In this document: one piece after another, positions 43,826-53,400 of the stretch | Layout: each line of letters begins with the position of its first letter | Position numbering within the stretch: position 1 is the first letter of the stretch | DNA from: Natronosalvus rutilus | GTDB taxonomy: Archaea; Halobacteriota; Halobacteria; Halobacteriales; Natrialbaceae | Length of the DNA stretch: 64,000 nucleotides | Assembly (NCBI RefSeq): GCF_024204665.1 | Contig: NZ_CP100355.1 | Span: 620,001 to 684,000 of the forward strand | Direction: 5' to 3' | Translations under genes and position numbers: made by a program | The notes under the pieces: generated by a model | The model's input: only the letters and a program-made list of their open reading frames with translations | The model's database searches: none | Told to the model about the DNA's origin: nothing

Positions 43826-45229
43826 TCAATCGGTGCTCGAGGCCGCGACGTCGACCGCACGCTGGTTCATCCCGGAGCCGGTCTCGTACCAGTAGTACAG
43901 TCCCAGTCCGACGGCGACGACGACGTTCGAGATCGTTACGGCCCAGAAGGCGGCGGTCGCGTCCATGCCGAGGACGTAAATCCCGAGAGCGGCGACCGGG
44001 AGGCGAACGGTCCAGTACTGACAGAGCGTGGCGACGAAACTCGTCCGCGTTCGGCGGGCGCCGTTGAACCCGGCCATCAGCAGGTAGTTCGCACCGATGG
44101 CCCAGTAGCCGTAGGCGAGGATCTCGAGGTATGCGACGGTGTGGGCGACCTCCTCGGGCGTCGCGTCGGGTACGAAGACCGTCGTCAGCGTCTCGGGAAC
44201 GAGCCACTGGACGGCGCCGACGACGGTGAGGGCACCCGCGGCGATGGCGACGCCAACCCAGGTCGTCCTGGTCGCCCGTCCTGGATTCTCGGCACCGAGG
44301 TTCTGCCCGATGACGCTCTGGGCGGCCTGCTGGAGGCCCTGGGCGGGGATGAAGGCGATGGAGGCGACCCGGGCGCCAATGGTGTAGGCGGCGACGGCGG
44401 CCGACCCGCCCGCGACGGCGACGATGGCGACCATCAACACGCGAACGGACTGGCTCGCGACGTACTGGCCGGCGTTCGGCCAGCCGACGTCGACAATCTC
44501 GCGGGCGTCCTCGAGGTCGAAGCCGAGGTCGCGGAGCCCAATCTGGAAGCCGTCCCGGCCGTAGACGACAAGGCCGACCGCGAAGAAAAAGCCTGCTGCG
44601 TACCCGATGGCGGTCGCAGAAGCCGCTCCCTCGACGCCCAGTTCTGGGAACACCCACCAGCCGAAGATGAGGAACGGATCGAGGACGATGTTCACGACCA
44701 CGGTGGCGACGTTGATGTACAGCGCTGCCCGCGCGTCGCCCCAGCCGACGAAGCCCGACTCGAGGGCGTCGCTGGCGGTCGCGAGCGGAATGCCGAGCGC
44801 AATAACTGCGAGGTAGGCGGCGGCGGCCTCGATGACCTGGGGCTCGGCCGCGAACAGCCCCATGACGTCACGCGCGAAGACGAACGCGACGATGCCAAGG
44901 ATCGTTCCGCCGATCAGACCGACGACGGTGCCGGTGACGGCGACGCGACGGGCCCCCTCGAGATTCTCGGCGCCGACGCGCTGGGCGACGACGACCTGCG
45001 TACCCACCGAGATGCCGATGGCGACGGTGAACAGCAGGGCGATGATCGGGAAGTTCAACCCGACGGCCGCGATGGCGTCGCCGCCAAGGTCCATCCGACC
45101 GAGCCAGAAGACGTCGATCACCTGGTTAGCGACGTGAACGAGGTTCTGGACGAGCAGCGGTGCAGCGAGTACGAGGAGGACTTTCGGGAGGGAGCCGCTC
45201 GAAATTTCCTCACGCGAAGCGGATAGCAT
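43826..45229 (-). CDS. MATE family efflux transporter
   Basis: 467 residues from the ATG at 45229 (MLSASREEISSGSLPKVLLVLAAPLLVQNLVHVANQVIDVFWLGRMDLGGDAIAAVG). MATE layout: twelve membrane helices in two homologous halves, with the typical QxxVHVANQVIDxFWLGR segment in helix 1-2 and the internal repeat AYTIGARVASIAFIPAQGLQQAAQSVIGQNLGA in the second half. It would extrude drugs or metabolites using a Na+ or H+ gradient, fitting the NhaC-type gene further on. The longer frame (to 45256) overlaps the divergent lipA promoter. Divergent from lipA. Confidence 0.94.
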   Translation of the reverse strand: MLSASREEISSGSLPKVLLVLAAPLLVQNLVHVANQVIDVFWLGRMDLGGDAIAAVGLNFPIIALLFTVAIGISVGTQVVVAQRVGAENLEGARRVAVTGTVVGLIGGTILGIVAFVFARDVMGLFAAEPQVIEAAAAYLAVIALGIPLATASDALESGFVGWGDARAALYINVATVVVNIVLDPFLIFGWWVFPELGVEGAASATAIGYAAGFFFAVGLVVYGRDGFQIGLRDLGFDLEDAREIVDVGWPNAGQYVASQSVRVLMVAIVAVAGGSAAVAAYTIGARVASIAFIPAQGLQQAAQSVIGQNLGAENPGRATRTTWVGVAIAAGALTVVGAVQWLVPETLTTVFVPDATPEEVAHTVAYLEILAYGYWAIGANYLLMAGFNGARRTRTSFVATLCQYWTVRLPVAALGIYVLGMDATAAFWAVTISNVVVAVGLGLYYWYETGSGMNQRAVDVAASSTD

Positions 45230-45367
45230 CGTCAGTGACCTGTTACATTGGCACACGGAACGTAATATAACTGTTCATTCACGTTGGTGTATTGTCTCAA
45301 GGGAGAGACGGGCGAATATCGACCAGAACCACCACGACTTTTCACCATCGCCGTCCAGGATCAGAGT

Positions 45368-46324
45368 ATGAGTCGCTCGCGAAAGCCCGACTGGCTGAAG
45401 ATGCGGCCGCCGTCGGGCCGGGAGTTCACCGGTATCAAGGAGACGTTGCGCGAGCACGACCTCAACACGGTCTGTGAGGAGGCAAACTGCCCGAACCTGG
45501 GCGAGTGCTGGAGCGGGCGAAACGGAACGAGCGAATCGGACAGCGGCGGCACGGCGACGTTCATGCTGATGGGTCATCGCTGCTCGCGCGGGTGTAACTT
45601 CTGTGACGTCGAAACGGGCGGCATGGAACCGCTCGATCCGGACGAACCCGAAAACGTGGGGAAGGCCATCGCCGAGATCGGCCTCGACTACGTCGTCCTG
45701 ACGAGCGTCGACCGCGACGACCTCCCCGACCAGGGCGCCGGTCACTTTGCCAGGACGATTCGCGAAATCAAAAAGCGCCACCCGGGCGTCCTCGTCGAGG
45801 TCCTCATCCCCGACTTTCAGGGCGAGGAACGCCTCGTCCGAAAGATAATCGACGCCCAGCCGGACGTCATCGCCCACAACGTCGAGACAGTCGAGCGTCT
45901 GCAGTTCCCCGTCCGGGACCGTCGGGCCGGCTACGAACAGAGCTTGGGCGTGCTCGAGCAGGTCGAACGCGAGTCGGACATCTACACGAAGACGTCGATC
46001 ATGCTCGGCCACGGCGAGTACGACCACGAGGTCTACCAGACGCTGGCCGACCTCCGCGAGCGCGGGGTCGACATCGTCACGCTGGGTCAGTACCTCCAAC
46101 CGTCACTGAGTCACCTCGAGGTTAAACGCTACGACCACCCGGACAAGTACGAGACCTGGCGCCGCGTCGCCGAGGAGGAACTCGGCTTCCTGTACTGTGC
46201 CAGCGGGCCGATGGTTCGCTCGTCGTACAAGGCCGGCGAACTGTTCGTCGATGCAGTGCTTCGGGAGGGAAGGAGCGTCGAGGACGCTCGAGCGAGCGCT
46301 CGTCAGAGCCCCGCGTCGAATTGA
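45368..46324 (+). CDS. lipA: Lipoyl synthase
   Basis: 318 residues from the ATG at 45368 (MSRSRKPDWLKMRPPSGREFTGIKETLREHDLNTVCEEANCPNLGECW). Radical SAM enzyme that inserts two sulfurs into an octanoyl group on lipoyl domains. Both Fe-S motifs are present: the auxiliary cluster CEEANCPNLGEC (C-x4-C-x5-C) and the radical SAM CSRGCNFC (C-x3-C-x2-C), plus NVETVERL and YTKTSIMLGHGE. The first ~25 codons of a longer frame (45284) are rejected as non-homologous. It stands about 300 bp upstream of pdhABC, whose E2 it modifies, in the same direction, which supports a functional unit. Confidence 0.95.
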   Translation: MSRSRKPDWLKMRPPSGREFTGIKETLREHDLNTVCEEANCPNLGECWSGRNGTSESDSGGTATFMLMGHRCSRGCNFCDVETGGMEPLDPDEPENVGKAIAEIGLDYVVLTSVDRDDLPDQGAGHFARTIREIKKRHPGVLVEVLIPDFQGEERLVRKIIDAQPDVIAHNVETVERLQFPVRDRRAGYEQSLGVLEQVERESDIYTKTSIMLGHGEYDHEVYQTLADLRERGVDIVTLGQYLQPSLSHLEVKRYDHPDKYETWRRVAEEELGFLYCASGPMVRSSYKAGELFVDAVLREGRSVEDARASARQSPASN

Positions 46325-46634
46325 GCGGTCTTTCGCCCGCGATTCCATCATCTTTCAGACGCGTTTCGATATCGTACCGGGCCGCCGCACGAGCGGTTCG
46401 CTCCTGGAACCCGCTCGAGTGACCAACATCCGTCCAGTAACGTGGACATAATCCGTGATACTCCAAACTATTCTCGCGAATGCTCGGGTTTATTTGGACG
46501 CTCGGTCGCCCTTACCCGAAAACAACGGCGAACTTTGGTAATCAATGGCAAGAATCGTGCTGATAGTAAATTATTTACGAAACTCCTTTAACGTGAGCGA
46601 TAGACCATTAGGGTATGCGAAGGTGGGTATACCC
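46325..46634. other. Intergenic region with pdhABC promoter
   Basis: Gene-free 310 bp between lipA and pdhA. AT-rich TTATTTA (46571-46577) is the best TATA candidate, with a predicted transcription start near 46602 and a leader of about 30 nt containing AAGGTGGG (46620-46627) a few bases before the GTG start. No other motif is seen. Confidence 0.5.
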
Positions 46635-47744
46635 GTGAGCACGCTACAGCACGACCCCAGTGATCGAGTACAGGTACTCGACGACGACGGTCGCGTCCTC
46701 GAGGGCGTCGAGGTACCGGATCTCGACGAATCCGAGTTCCTCGAGCTCTACGAGCAGATGAAACTCGCCCGCCACTTCGACCAGCGGGCGGTGAGTCTCC
46801 AGCGACAGGGTCGCATGGGGACGTACCCGCCGCTGTCGGGCCAGGAGGGCGCCCAGATCGGAAGCGCCCACGCCCTGGACGACGAAGACTGGCTCTTCCC
46901 GAGTTACCGCGAGCATGGGGCGGCGCTCGTCCGCGGACTCTCGTTGAAACAGACGCTGCTCTACTGGATGGGCCACGAGGAGGGCAACGCCGTCCCGGAG
47001 GAGCAGAACATCTTCACGGTTGCCGTGCCCATCGCGACCCAGATTCCCCACGCCACCGGGGCCGCCTGGGCCTCCCGACTGCGAGGCGAAGAGAAGGCGT
47101 TCCTCTGTTACTTTGGCGACGGCGCCACGAGCGAGGGCGACTTCCACGAGGGCCTGAACTTCGCGGGCGTCTTCGACGCGCCGGCCGTCTTCTTCTGTAA
47201 CAACAACCAGTGGGCCATCTCGGTGCCTCGAGAGCGTCAGACCGCGAGCGACACCATCGCCCAGAAGGCCAGCGCCTACGGGTTCGAGGGCGTCCAGGTC
47301 GACGGGATGGACCCGCTGGCCGTCTACAAGGTCACCCGCGAGGCCGTCCAGAAGGCCAAGAACCCGGGCGAGGGCGAACTTCGCCCGACGCTCATCGAGG
47401 CGGTCCAGTACCGCTTCGGGGCCCACACCACCGCGGACGACCCCTCGGTCTACCGCGACGACGAGGAGGTCGAACGCTGGAAACAGAAGGATCCGATCCC
47501 GCGCATGGAGACCTTCCTGCGCGAGCACGGGATGCTCGACGACGAGCGTGCTGACGCCATCGAGGGCCGCGTCACCGACGCGGTCGCGGACGCGATCGAC
47601 GCCGCCGAAGCCGTCGAGCGGCCGGACCCCGAGGAGATCTTCTCGCAGGTCTACGCCGAGATGCCGCGCCGGCTCGCGGAACAACGCGAGTGGTTCGAAC
47701 GGATTCGCGAACAGTACGGAGACGACGCGCTACTGGAGGACTAA
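46635..47744 (+). CDS. pdhA: 2-oxoacid dehydrogenase E1 alpha subunit (PdhA)
   Basis: 369 residues from a GTG at 46635 ([64 protein letters not shown]). Thiamine-pyrophosphate subunit of the pyruvate or branched-chain 2-oxoacid dehydrogenase complex. The ThDP-Mg motif [39 protein letters not shown] has the GDG...NN pattern. Phosphorylation-loop-like segments [19 protein letters not shown] also occur. The upstream frame to 46545 is AT-rich promoter and has no homology. First gene of pdhABC; 1 bp gap to pdhB. In haloarchaea such complexes often do not act on pyruvate, so branched-chain 2-oxoacids are equally plausible. Confidence 0.94.
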   Translation: MSTLQHDPSDRVQVLDDDGRVLEGVEVPDLDESEFLELYEQMKLARHFDQRAVSLQRQGRMGTYPPLSGQEGAQIGSAHALDDEDWLFPSYREHGAALVRGLSLKQTLLYWMGHEEGNAVPEEQNIFTVAVPIATQIPHATGAAWASRLRGEEKAFLCYFGDGATSEGDFHEGLNFAGVFDAPAVFFCNNNQWAISVPRERQTASDTIAQKASAYGFEGVQVDGMDPLAVYKVTREAVQKAKNPGEGELRPTLIEAVQYRFGAHTTADDPSVYRDDEEVERWKQKDPIPRMETFLREHGMLDDERADAIEGRVTDAVADAIDAAEAVERPDPEEIFSQVYAEMPRRLAEQREWFERIREQYGDDALLED

Positions 47745-47745
47745 C

Positions 47746-48732
47746 ATGGCAGCAGAATCTGAAAACCTCACGCTGGTACAGGCGGTCCGCGACGGACTGC
47801 GTCAGGAGATGGAACGGGACGAAGACGTCGTCGTCATGGGCGAGGACGTCGGGAAGAACGGCGGGGTCTTCCGCGCGACGGAAGGCCTCTACGACGAGTT
47901 CGGCGAGGACCGCGTCATCGACACGCCGCTCGCCGAGTCGGGCATCGTCGGGACGGCCATCGGGATGGCCGCCTACGGGCTCCGACCCGTCCCCGAGATG
48001 CAGTTCCTCGGGTTCATCTACCCCGCCTTCGACCAGATCGTCTCCCACGCCGCGCGCCTTCGAACGCGCTCGCGAGGTCGCTTCACCTGCCCGATGGTCA
48101 TTCGCGCGCCCTACGGCGGCGGGATCCGGGCGCCCGAGCACCACTCCGAGTCGAGCGAGGCGATGTTCGTCCACCAGCCCGGTCTCAAGGTCGTCATCCC
48201 GTCGACGCCATACGACACGAAGGGACTGCTCACGAGCGCGATTCGCTCACCCGATCCGGTCATCTTCCTCGAGCCGAAACTCATCTACCGGGCGTTCCGC
48301 GAAGAAGTGCCAAACGAGTCCTACGAGGTGCCGATCGGCGAGGCGGCCGTCCGCCGCGAGGGATCGGACATCTCTGTCTTCACCTACGGCGCGATGACCC
48401 GCCCGACGCTCGAGGCCGCCGAAAACCTCGAGGGCGAAATCGACGTGGAGGTCGTCGACCTCCGCACGGTCTCCCCGCTGGACATCGACACCATCGTCGA
48501 GTCGTTCAAGAAGACCGGCCGCGGTGCGGTCGTCCACGAGGCGCCGAAGACGAACGGCATGGGCGCCGAGATTGCCGCCACCATCCAGGAGGAGGCCCTG
48601 ATGTACCAGGAGGCGCCGATTCAGCGTATCAGCGGGTTCGACACGCCGTTTCCGCTGTACGCGCTCGAGGACTACTACCTGCCCGAACCGGCCCGTATCG
48701 AGACGGGAATTCGGGACACGATGGAGTTCTAA
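47746..48732 (+). CDS. pdhB: 2-oxoacid dehydrogenase E1 beta subunit (PdhB)
   Basis: 328 residues from the ATG at 47746, set by the Shine-Dalgarno GGAGG (47735-47739). The transketolase-type domain begins VVVMGEDVGKNGGVFRATEGLYDEFGEDRVIDTPLAESGIVGTAIGMAAYGLRPVPEMQFLGFIYPAFDQIVSHAA; the C-terminal part contains LYALEDYYLPEPARIE. With PdhA it forms the E1 tetramer that decarboxylates the 2-oxoacid and transfers the acyl group to lipoyl-E2. Second gene of the operon; one nucleotide separates its stop from pdhC. Confidence 0.95.
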   Translation: MAAESENLTLVQAVRDGLRQEMERDEDVVVMGEDVGKNGGVFRATEGLYDEFGEDRVIDTPLAESGIVGTAIGMAAYGLRPVPEMQFLGFIYPAFDQIVSHAARLRTRSRGRFTCPMVIRAPYGGGIRAPEHHSESSEAMFVHQPGLKVVIPSTPYDTKGLLTSAIRSPDPVIFLEPKLIYRAFREEVPNESYEVPIGEAAVRREGSDISVFTYGAMTRPTLEAAENLEGEIDVEVVDLRTVSPLDIDTIVESFKKTGRGAVVHEAPKTNGMGAEIAATIQEEALMYQEAPIQRISGFDTPFPLYALEDYYLPEPARIETGIRDTMEF

Positions 48733-48733
48733 C

Positions 48734-50311
48734 ATGGCTCGAGAGTTCAAACTTCCCGACGTCGGCGAGGGCGTGGCCGAAGGTGAACTGGTCTCGTGGC
48801 TCGTCGAACCCGGCGATACGGTCAGCGAGGACCAGCCAGTCGCCGAGGTCGAGACCGACAAAGCGCTGGTCGAGGTTCCCTCGCCGTACAACGGCACGGT
48901 CGCGGAACTTCGTGCCGAGGAGGGTGAAATGGTCCCGGTCGGCGACGTAATTATCACGTTCAACGTCGAGGGCGAGGCGGACGCGGCGGAGGAGGCGAGC
49001 GCCGAAACGGAAACCGAAGCAGACGCCGACCAGGCCGAGACGGCCGACTCGAGTTCGACCGACTCCGCGGACGCAGCGGCCGACCCCGAATCGGTCGACG
49101 TCCCCGAGGGCCGCATCTTCGCCCCGCCGCGGGTTCGCAAACTCGCCCGCGAGCAGGGCGTCGACATCTCGACGGTCCAGGGCAGCGGCCCGGGTGGCCG
49201 GATCACCGAGGGTGACGTCGAGGCGGCCGCGAGTGCAGGTGGCTCGAGTGACGGTGGCGCCGAGGCCGCAGAGACCGCTCCGGCGGAGCCGACCGAGGGC
49301 ACCGGCGGGGTCGACGCCGCTGCGGGTTCCCACGGCGAGACTGAGCCGGGAGCGGGAACTGGGGCGAGTGCCTCGAGCGCCTCCCCGGTCGAATCGGCCG
49401 ACCGCGACCGCACGCTGGCCGCTCCCGCCACTCGCCGCGTCGCGGAGGAACAGGGCGTCGATATCAACGCCGTCCCCGCGACCGAAGAGCGCGACGGCGA
49501 GGCGTTCGTCACGCCCGAGGCCGTGATGGAGTACGCCGAGGCCCAGCAGCGCGCGCAGGAGGCCGACGCCGCCGAGGTCGCGACCGGCGAGACCGGCCCG
49601 CGGGAGACCCGCGAGCCGTTCAAGGGCGTTCGCAAGACCATCGCGAACGCGATGGAGCGCTCGAAGTACACGGCACCGCACGTCACCCACCACGACGAGG
49701 TCGATGTAACGAAGCTGGTCGAAACCCGTGAGCGGCTCAAGCCAACCGCCGAAGAGCAGGGCATCCGGCTGACATACATGCCGTTCATCATGAAAGCGGT
49801 CGTCGCGGCGCTCAAGGAGTTCCCGGAGATGAACGCGATGATCGACGACGAGAACCAGGAAATCGTCCACCGCAACTACTACAACATCGGCGTCGCGGCC
49901 GCGACCGACGCCGGGTTGATGGTACCGGTCGTCGAGGACGCCGACCACAAAGGGATGCTCCAGCTCTCCTCGGAGACGGACGAACTGGTGACGAAGGCCC
50001 GCGAGCGCACCATTAGCCCGGACGAACTCCGGGGCTCGACGTTCACTATCACGAACATCGGCGGCATCGGCGGTGAGTACGCCACGCCGATCCTCAACTA
50101 CCCCGAGGCGGGGATCCTCGCCGTCGGCGAGATCAAGCGCAAGCCACGCGTCGTCACCGACGACGAGGGGAACGAGTCGATTGAACCCCGCTCGGTCATG
50201 ACGCTCTCGCTCTCGTTCGACCACCGCCTCATCGACGGCGCCGAGGGCGCGGCGTTCACCAACGAGGTCATGAGGTACCTCGAGAACCCCGAACTCCTGT
50301 TGCTCGAGTAA
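48734..50311 (+). CDS. pdhC: Dihydrolipoamide acyltransferase E2 with two subunit-binding domains
   Basis: 525 residues. One lipoyl domain (1-80) with lipoyl-lysine 43 in ETDKALVEV. An Ala/Ser/Asp/Glu linker follows. Peripheral subunit-binding domain 1 (about 127-163) has the complete GSGPGGRITEGDV; a second PSBD-like segment (about 227-266, AAPATRRVAEEQGVDINAVPATEERDGEAFVTPEAVM) lacks the GPGGRI loop. The catalytic domain (about 295-525) includes YNIGVAAATDAGLMVPVVEDAD and the HxxxDG motif at 497-502 (FDHRLIDGAEG). E2 builds the core and transfers the acyl group to CoA. Third gene of the operon; no E3 (dihydrolipoamide dehydrogenase) gene follows; the next gene is NhaC. Confidence 0.95.
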   Translation: MAREFKLPDVGEGVAEGELVSWLVEPGDTVSEDQPVAEVETDKALVEVPSPYNGTVAELRAEEGEMVPVGDVIITFNVEGEADAAEEASAETETEADADQAETADSSSTDSADAAADPESVDVPEGRIFAPPRVRKLAREQGVDISTVQGSGPGGRITEGDVEAAASAGGSSDGGAEAAETAPAEPTEGTGGVDAAAGSHGETEPGAGTGASASSASPVESADRDRTLAAPATRRVAEEQGVDINAVPATEERDGEAFVTPEAVMEYAEAQQRAQEADAAEVATGETGPRETREPFKGVRKTIANAMERSKYTAPHVTHHDEVDVTKLVETRERLKPTAEEQGIRLTYMPFIMKAVVAALKEFPEMNAMIDDENQEIVHRNYYNIGVAAATDAGLMVPVVEDADHKGMLQLSSETDELVTKARERTISPDELRGSTFTITNIGGIGGEYATPILNYPEAGILAVGEIKRKPRVVTDDEGNESIEPRSVMTLSLSFDHRLIDGAEGAAFTNEVMRYLENPELLLLE

Positions 50312-50386
50312 GCGCGCTCGAGCGTTCTTCTCTACGGAGCAGTGCAGTTAGTTTGTCAGTGACACGAAGATCACGATTACGTATCG

Positions 50387-50395
50387 CTTAAATAC
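50387..50395 (+). promoter_or_regulatory. TATA box for the NhaC-type antiporter
   Basis: CTTAAATAC lies 23-31 nt before the ATG at 50418 and implies a leaderless transcript from that ATG; it separates the antiporter from the pdh operon. Confidence 0.6.
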
Positions 50396-50417
50396 GATTA
50401 GCGTGGTCCGTGTGTAC

Positions 50418-52091
50418 ATGGTACAGCCACACCCGTTCGGCGCGTGGTCGCTCCTGCCGCCATTGCTGGCGATTCTGCTCGCCATCCTCACCCGTCGAGC
50501 CATGCTCTCGCTGTTTCTCGGCGTCTGGTCCGGAGGCATGATCGTCGCCTGGGATAATGCAGAGAGCGCCCTCGATATCGCCGCCGTCCCGCTCGTCGGC
50601 GTGATCGAGGCGTTCGGCTGGATCGTCGCCTCGTTCGGGGACGACACGTTCCACGCCGAGATCATCACGTTCACGTTCCTGCTGGGTGCCGGTATCGCGT
50701 TGGTCTGGCGAATGGGCGGCTCGATCGCCATCGCCCGCGCCGCAACGGATCGCGTCGACTCCCACCGGCGGGTCGGCCTGGCCGCGTGGCTGCTCGGGCT
50801 GGTGTGGTTCTTCGACGACTACGCAAACACGGCCATCGTCGGCTCGGCAGTCAAGGACATCGCTGACGAGATGCGGATGTCTCGCGAGAAACTGGCCTAC
50901 ATCCTCGACTCGACGGCCGCGCCGGTGGCGACGTTCGGCATCTCGAGTTGGGTCGCGTTCCAGATCAGCCTCATCCAGACCGAATACGAACAGATCGATG
51001 GCGAAACGCCCTCGGCCGTGGCGACGTTTCTCTGGTCGATCCCCTTCAACGTCTACTGTCTACTGGCGCTCCTGATGGTCCTGATCGTCGTCCTCACCCG
51101 TCGCGACTTCGGGGAGATGCTCACCGCGGAAACGCGCGCCAGGGAGACGGGTAACGTGACACGCGAGGACGCCACGCCACTCCAGAGCATGAAGGAGGAT
51201 CTCGGCGAACCGGTCGTCGACGATCCGCTGGTGCGAACGTTCGTCGTGCCGGTCGCGGCCCTGGTAATTGTGGTCATGGGCGGGGCGACGATCACCGGCT
51301 TCCAGGCCGCTGGGGTCACGCCCGCCGAGGCTGTCTCGGGCGGCGACGCGCTCATCACCCTCGTGGACAACGTGAACTTCACGGGCGCGCTCGTTTGGGG
51401 CTCGTTCGCCATGGTCGCGACCGCCGTCGCAATGTCGCTGTACTACGGCGTGATGGACCTCGAGGAGTCGATGGAGACCGTCCTCGACGGGTTCGGAATC
51501 ATGCTCACTGCCGTGAGCATTCTCGTCCTGGCGTGGTCGATTGGCACCGTTGCGAGCGAACTCCAGACCGGCCAGTATGTCACCGACATCGCCGCCGGCT
51601 TCATCACGCCGACGCTGCTGCCGGTCGTCGTGTTGCTGACGACCGCCGTGATCGCCTTCTCGATCGGCACCTCGTGGGGGACGATGGGGATCGTGACGCC
51701 GGTCGCCATCCCGCTGGCCTACGAGGTCGGCAACGGTTCTCCGGAAATGTTGGCGCTCGCCGTCGGAACCGTGTTCTCGGGGGCCATCTTCGGCGACCAC
51801 TGTTCGCCCATCTCTGACACGACGATCCTCTCATCGACGTTCGCCGGTGCCGACCACATCGACCACGTCCGAACCCAGCTATACTACGCGGTCACGGTGA
51901 TCTTCGTCGCCATGATCGTCTACCTGACGTACGGTCTGTTCGGCCTCTCGCCGTTCGTCCTGGTGCCCCTCGGGGCGGTCCTGCTCGTCGGGCTGGTGTA
52001 CGCCCTCTCGGAACTCGACGCCGGGCGCAAGAACATCTCTGCCAAGCCGTTCGCCGGCACCCAGCGCCGGGAAGCCTCCAGCGACGACTGA
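50418..52091 (+). CDS. nhaC: NhaC-family Na+/H+ antiporter
   Basis: 557 residues from the ATG at 50418 (MVQPHPFGAWSLLPPLLAILLAILTRRAMLSLFLGVWSGG). About 12 membrane helices. NhaC-family features: the N-terminal LPPLLAIxLAxxTR, a conserved WFFDDYANTAIVGSAVKDIADEM segment, SIGTSWGTMGIVTPVAIPLAY and FGDHCSPISDTTILSSTFAGADHIDHVRTQLYYA. It removes Na+ or handles H+ cycling, which matters for salt-in cells. The TATA at 50387-50395 favours this start over the GTG at 50403. It is monocistronic. Confidence 0.9.
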   Translation: MVQPHPFGAWSLLPPLLAILLAILTRRAMLSLFLGVWSGGMIVAWDNAESALDIAAVPLVGVIEAFGWIVASFGDDTFHAEIITFTFLLGAGIALVWRMGGSIAIARAATDRVDSHRRVGLAAWLLGLVWFFDDYANTAIVGSAVKDIADEMRMSREKLAYILDSTAAPVATFGISSWVAFQISLIQTEYEQIDGETPSAVATFLWSIPFNVYCLLALLMVLIVVLTRRDFGEMLTAETRARETGNVTREDATPLQSMKEDLGEPVVDDPLVRTFVVPVAALVIVVMGGATITGFQAAGVTPAEAVSGGDALITLVDNVNFTGALVWGSFAMVATAVAMSLYYGVMDLEESMETVLDGFGIMLTAVSILVLAWSIGTVASELQTGQYVTDIAAGFITPTLLPVVVLLTTAVIAFSIGTSWGTMGIVTPVAIPLAYEVGNGSPEMLALAVGTVFSGAIFGDHCSPISDTTILSSTFAGADHIDHVRTQLYYAVTVIFVAMIVYLTYGLFGLSPFVLVPLGAVLLVGLVYALSELDAGRKNISAKPFAGTQRREASSDD

Positions 52092-52196
52092 CTTCAGGTT
52101 GCTCGAGCCGCACGTTTCCGATTCGTTCGTCTTCGATAACCCGGTATTTCGGATCGGGCGTACCCCTTCTTGCCGTGCGAGCCCGTAACACAGCGT

Positions 52197-53288
52197 ATGA
52201 AGCGCAGCCCTGTGACTCTCGGTCGAAGTGCTGTCGACGCCCTCAGGCCACCGCCGCGCCTCGTCGACTGGTCGATCTTCACCATCGTCGTACTCGAGGT
52301 GGTCTCGGGGCTGGCGTCGTTCACCGTCGGCAGGCCAGAGGGGTGGCCGTTCTTCTGGCTCCACCGGATCCTCGGCCTGACGCTCGTCGTCTTCCTGGGG
52401 TTCAAACTCGCCAGGGTTCGCCACCGACTGACCGATCGCCGGCTGTGGCGTCGTTCCACCGTTCTGTCGGTGCTCACGCTGGTCGCGGCAACGGGCGCAG
52501 TTGGCACGGGCGTCGTCTGGGTATTCGGCGCGGACGCCCGCATCGCGTACTGGACCCTGCTGAGCGTTCACGTCGGGTTCGGCCTCACGCTCGTCCCCCT
52601 GATGGCGTGGCACCTCGCGACCCGGTTTCGACTCCCGCAGCGGGGCGACTTCGACCGTCGGCGGACGACGCTCGCTTACGGGGCGCTGCTTCTCGGTGGA
52701 GCTGCCGCCTACCGAGTCCAGGAGACCACCAACCGACTCCTCGAGACCCGCGGCGCCGATCGGCGGTTCACTGGCTCACAGCCGCGACGCGGCGACGGGA
52801 ACGCGAGCTTCCCGGTCACCTCGTGGGTCGCGGACGATCCAGACCCGATCGACCTCGCTGAGTGGACGCTATCCGTTCAGGGTGAGGTCGAAACGCCCCT
52901 CGAGTACGGTGTCGACGAGCTGGCCCCGGACAGTTCCGAAGAAGTACTCCTCGACTGCACGAGCGGCTGGTACACCGTCCAGCACTGGGGTGGCGTTCGC
53001 GTCGGCGACCTGCTCGAGACGGCTGCTGCCCGGGCAGACGCCCGATACGTCCGGTTCGTCTCGGTGACCGGCTACCGGTGGTCACTCCCGATCGAGGAGG
53101 CGCGAGCGGCGCTGCTCGCGACGCACGTCGGCGACGAACCGCTGAGCCACGGGCACGGAGCGCCGATGCGACTCGTGGCGCCCGGTCGCCGCGGCTTCCA
53201 GTGGGTGAAGTGGATCGAGCGAGTCGAGGTCCGTCGCCGCGCCGATCCGGCCCAGTGGCTCGCGACGCTGGTGAGCGGGTTCGAGTGA
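52197..53288 (+). CDS. Cytochrome b561-like membrane domain fused to molybdopterin oxidoreductase
   Basis: 363 residues from the ATG at 52197. N-terminal ~175 residues have five hydrophobic helices (about 24-44, 52-72, 90-110, 118-142, 157-173) with histidines H56 (FWLHRI), H125 (SVHVGF) and H139 (MAWHLA) placed as haem ligands, as in cytochrome b561. The C-terminal ~165 residues match the sulfite-oxidase (SUOX) family: WTLSVQGEVETPLEYGVDEL, Cys254 in LLDCTSGWY as molybdenum ligand, and VGDEPLSHGHGAPMRLVAPGRRGFQWVKWIERVE. It would deliver electrons from a substrate (sulfite or another oxo-acceptor) to quinones in the membrane. The substrate is unknown. The frame opens earlier at 52170; MKRSPV is preferred. 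Confidence 0.85.
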   Translation: MKRSPVTLGRSAVDALRPPPRLVDWSIFTIVVLEVVSGLASFTVGRPEGWPFFWLHRILGLTLVVFLGFKLARVRHRLTDRRLWRRSTVLSVLTLVAATGAVGTGVVWVFGADARIAYWTLLSVHVGFGLTLVPLMAWHLATRFRLPQRGDFDRRRTTLAYGALLLGGAAAYRVQETTNRLLETRGADRRFTGSQPRRGDGNASFPVTSWVADDPDPIDLAEWTLSVQGEVETPLEYGVDELAPDSSEEVLLDCTSGWYTVQHWGGVRVGDLLETAAARADARYVRFVSVTGYRWSLPIEEARAALLATHVGDEPLSHGHGAPMRLVAPGRRGFQWVKWIERVEVRRRADPAQWLATLVSGFE

Positions 53289-53371
53289 GACGCGCTCGAG
53301 TGTCGGGTCAGGAGAATGAGGCCGCCGATCCGGCGGTCTCGACGGGTCAGTGGCGGATTCCTGGCGACTCC

Positions 53372-53378
53372 TTATACG
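53372..53378 (+). promoter_or_regulatory. TATA box for the Bat-type regulator
   Basis: TTATACG ends 22 nt before the ATG at 53401, consistent with a leaderless start. Confidence 0.55.
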
Positions 53379-53400
53379 GGTCGGACCCATCAGTCGCCGC

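Noticed and set aside
48629..50224. 531-residue minus-strand open frame over pdhC
   Set aside because: Arg/Gly/Val-rich antisense shadow of the complete PdhC coding frame.
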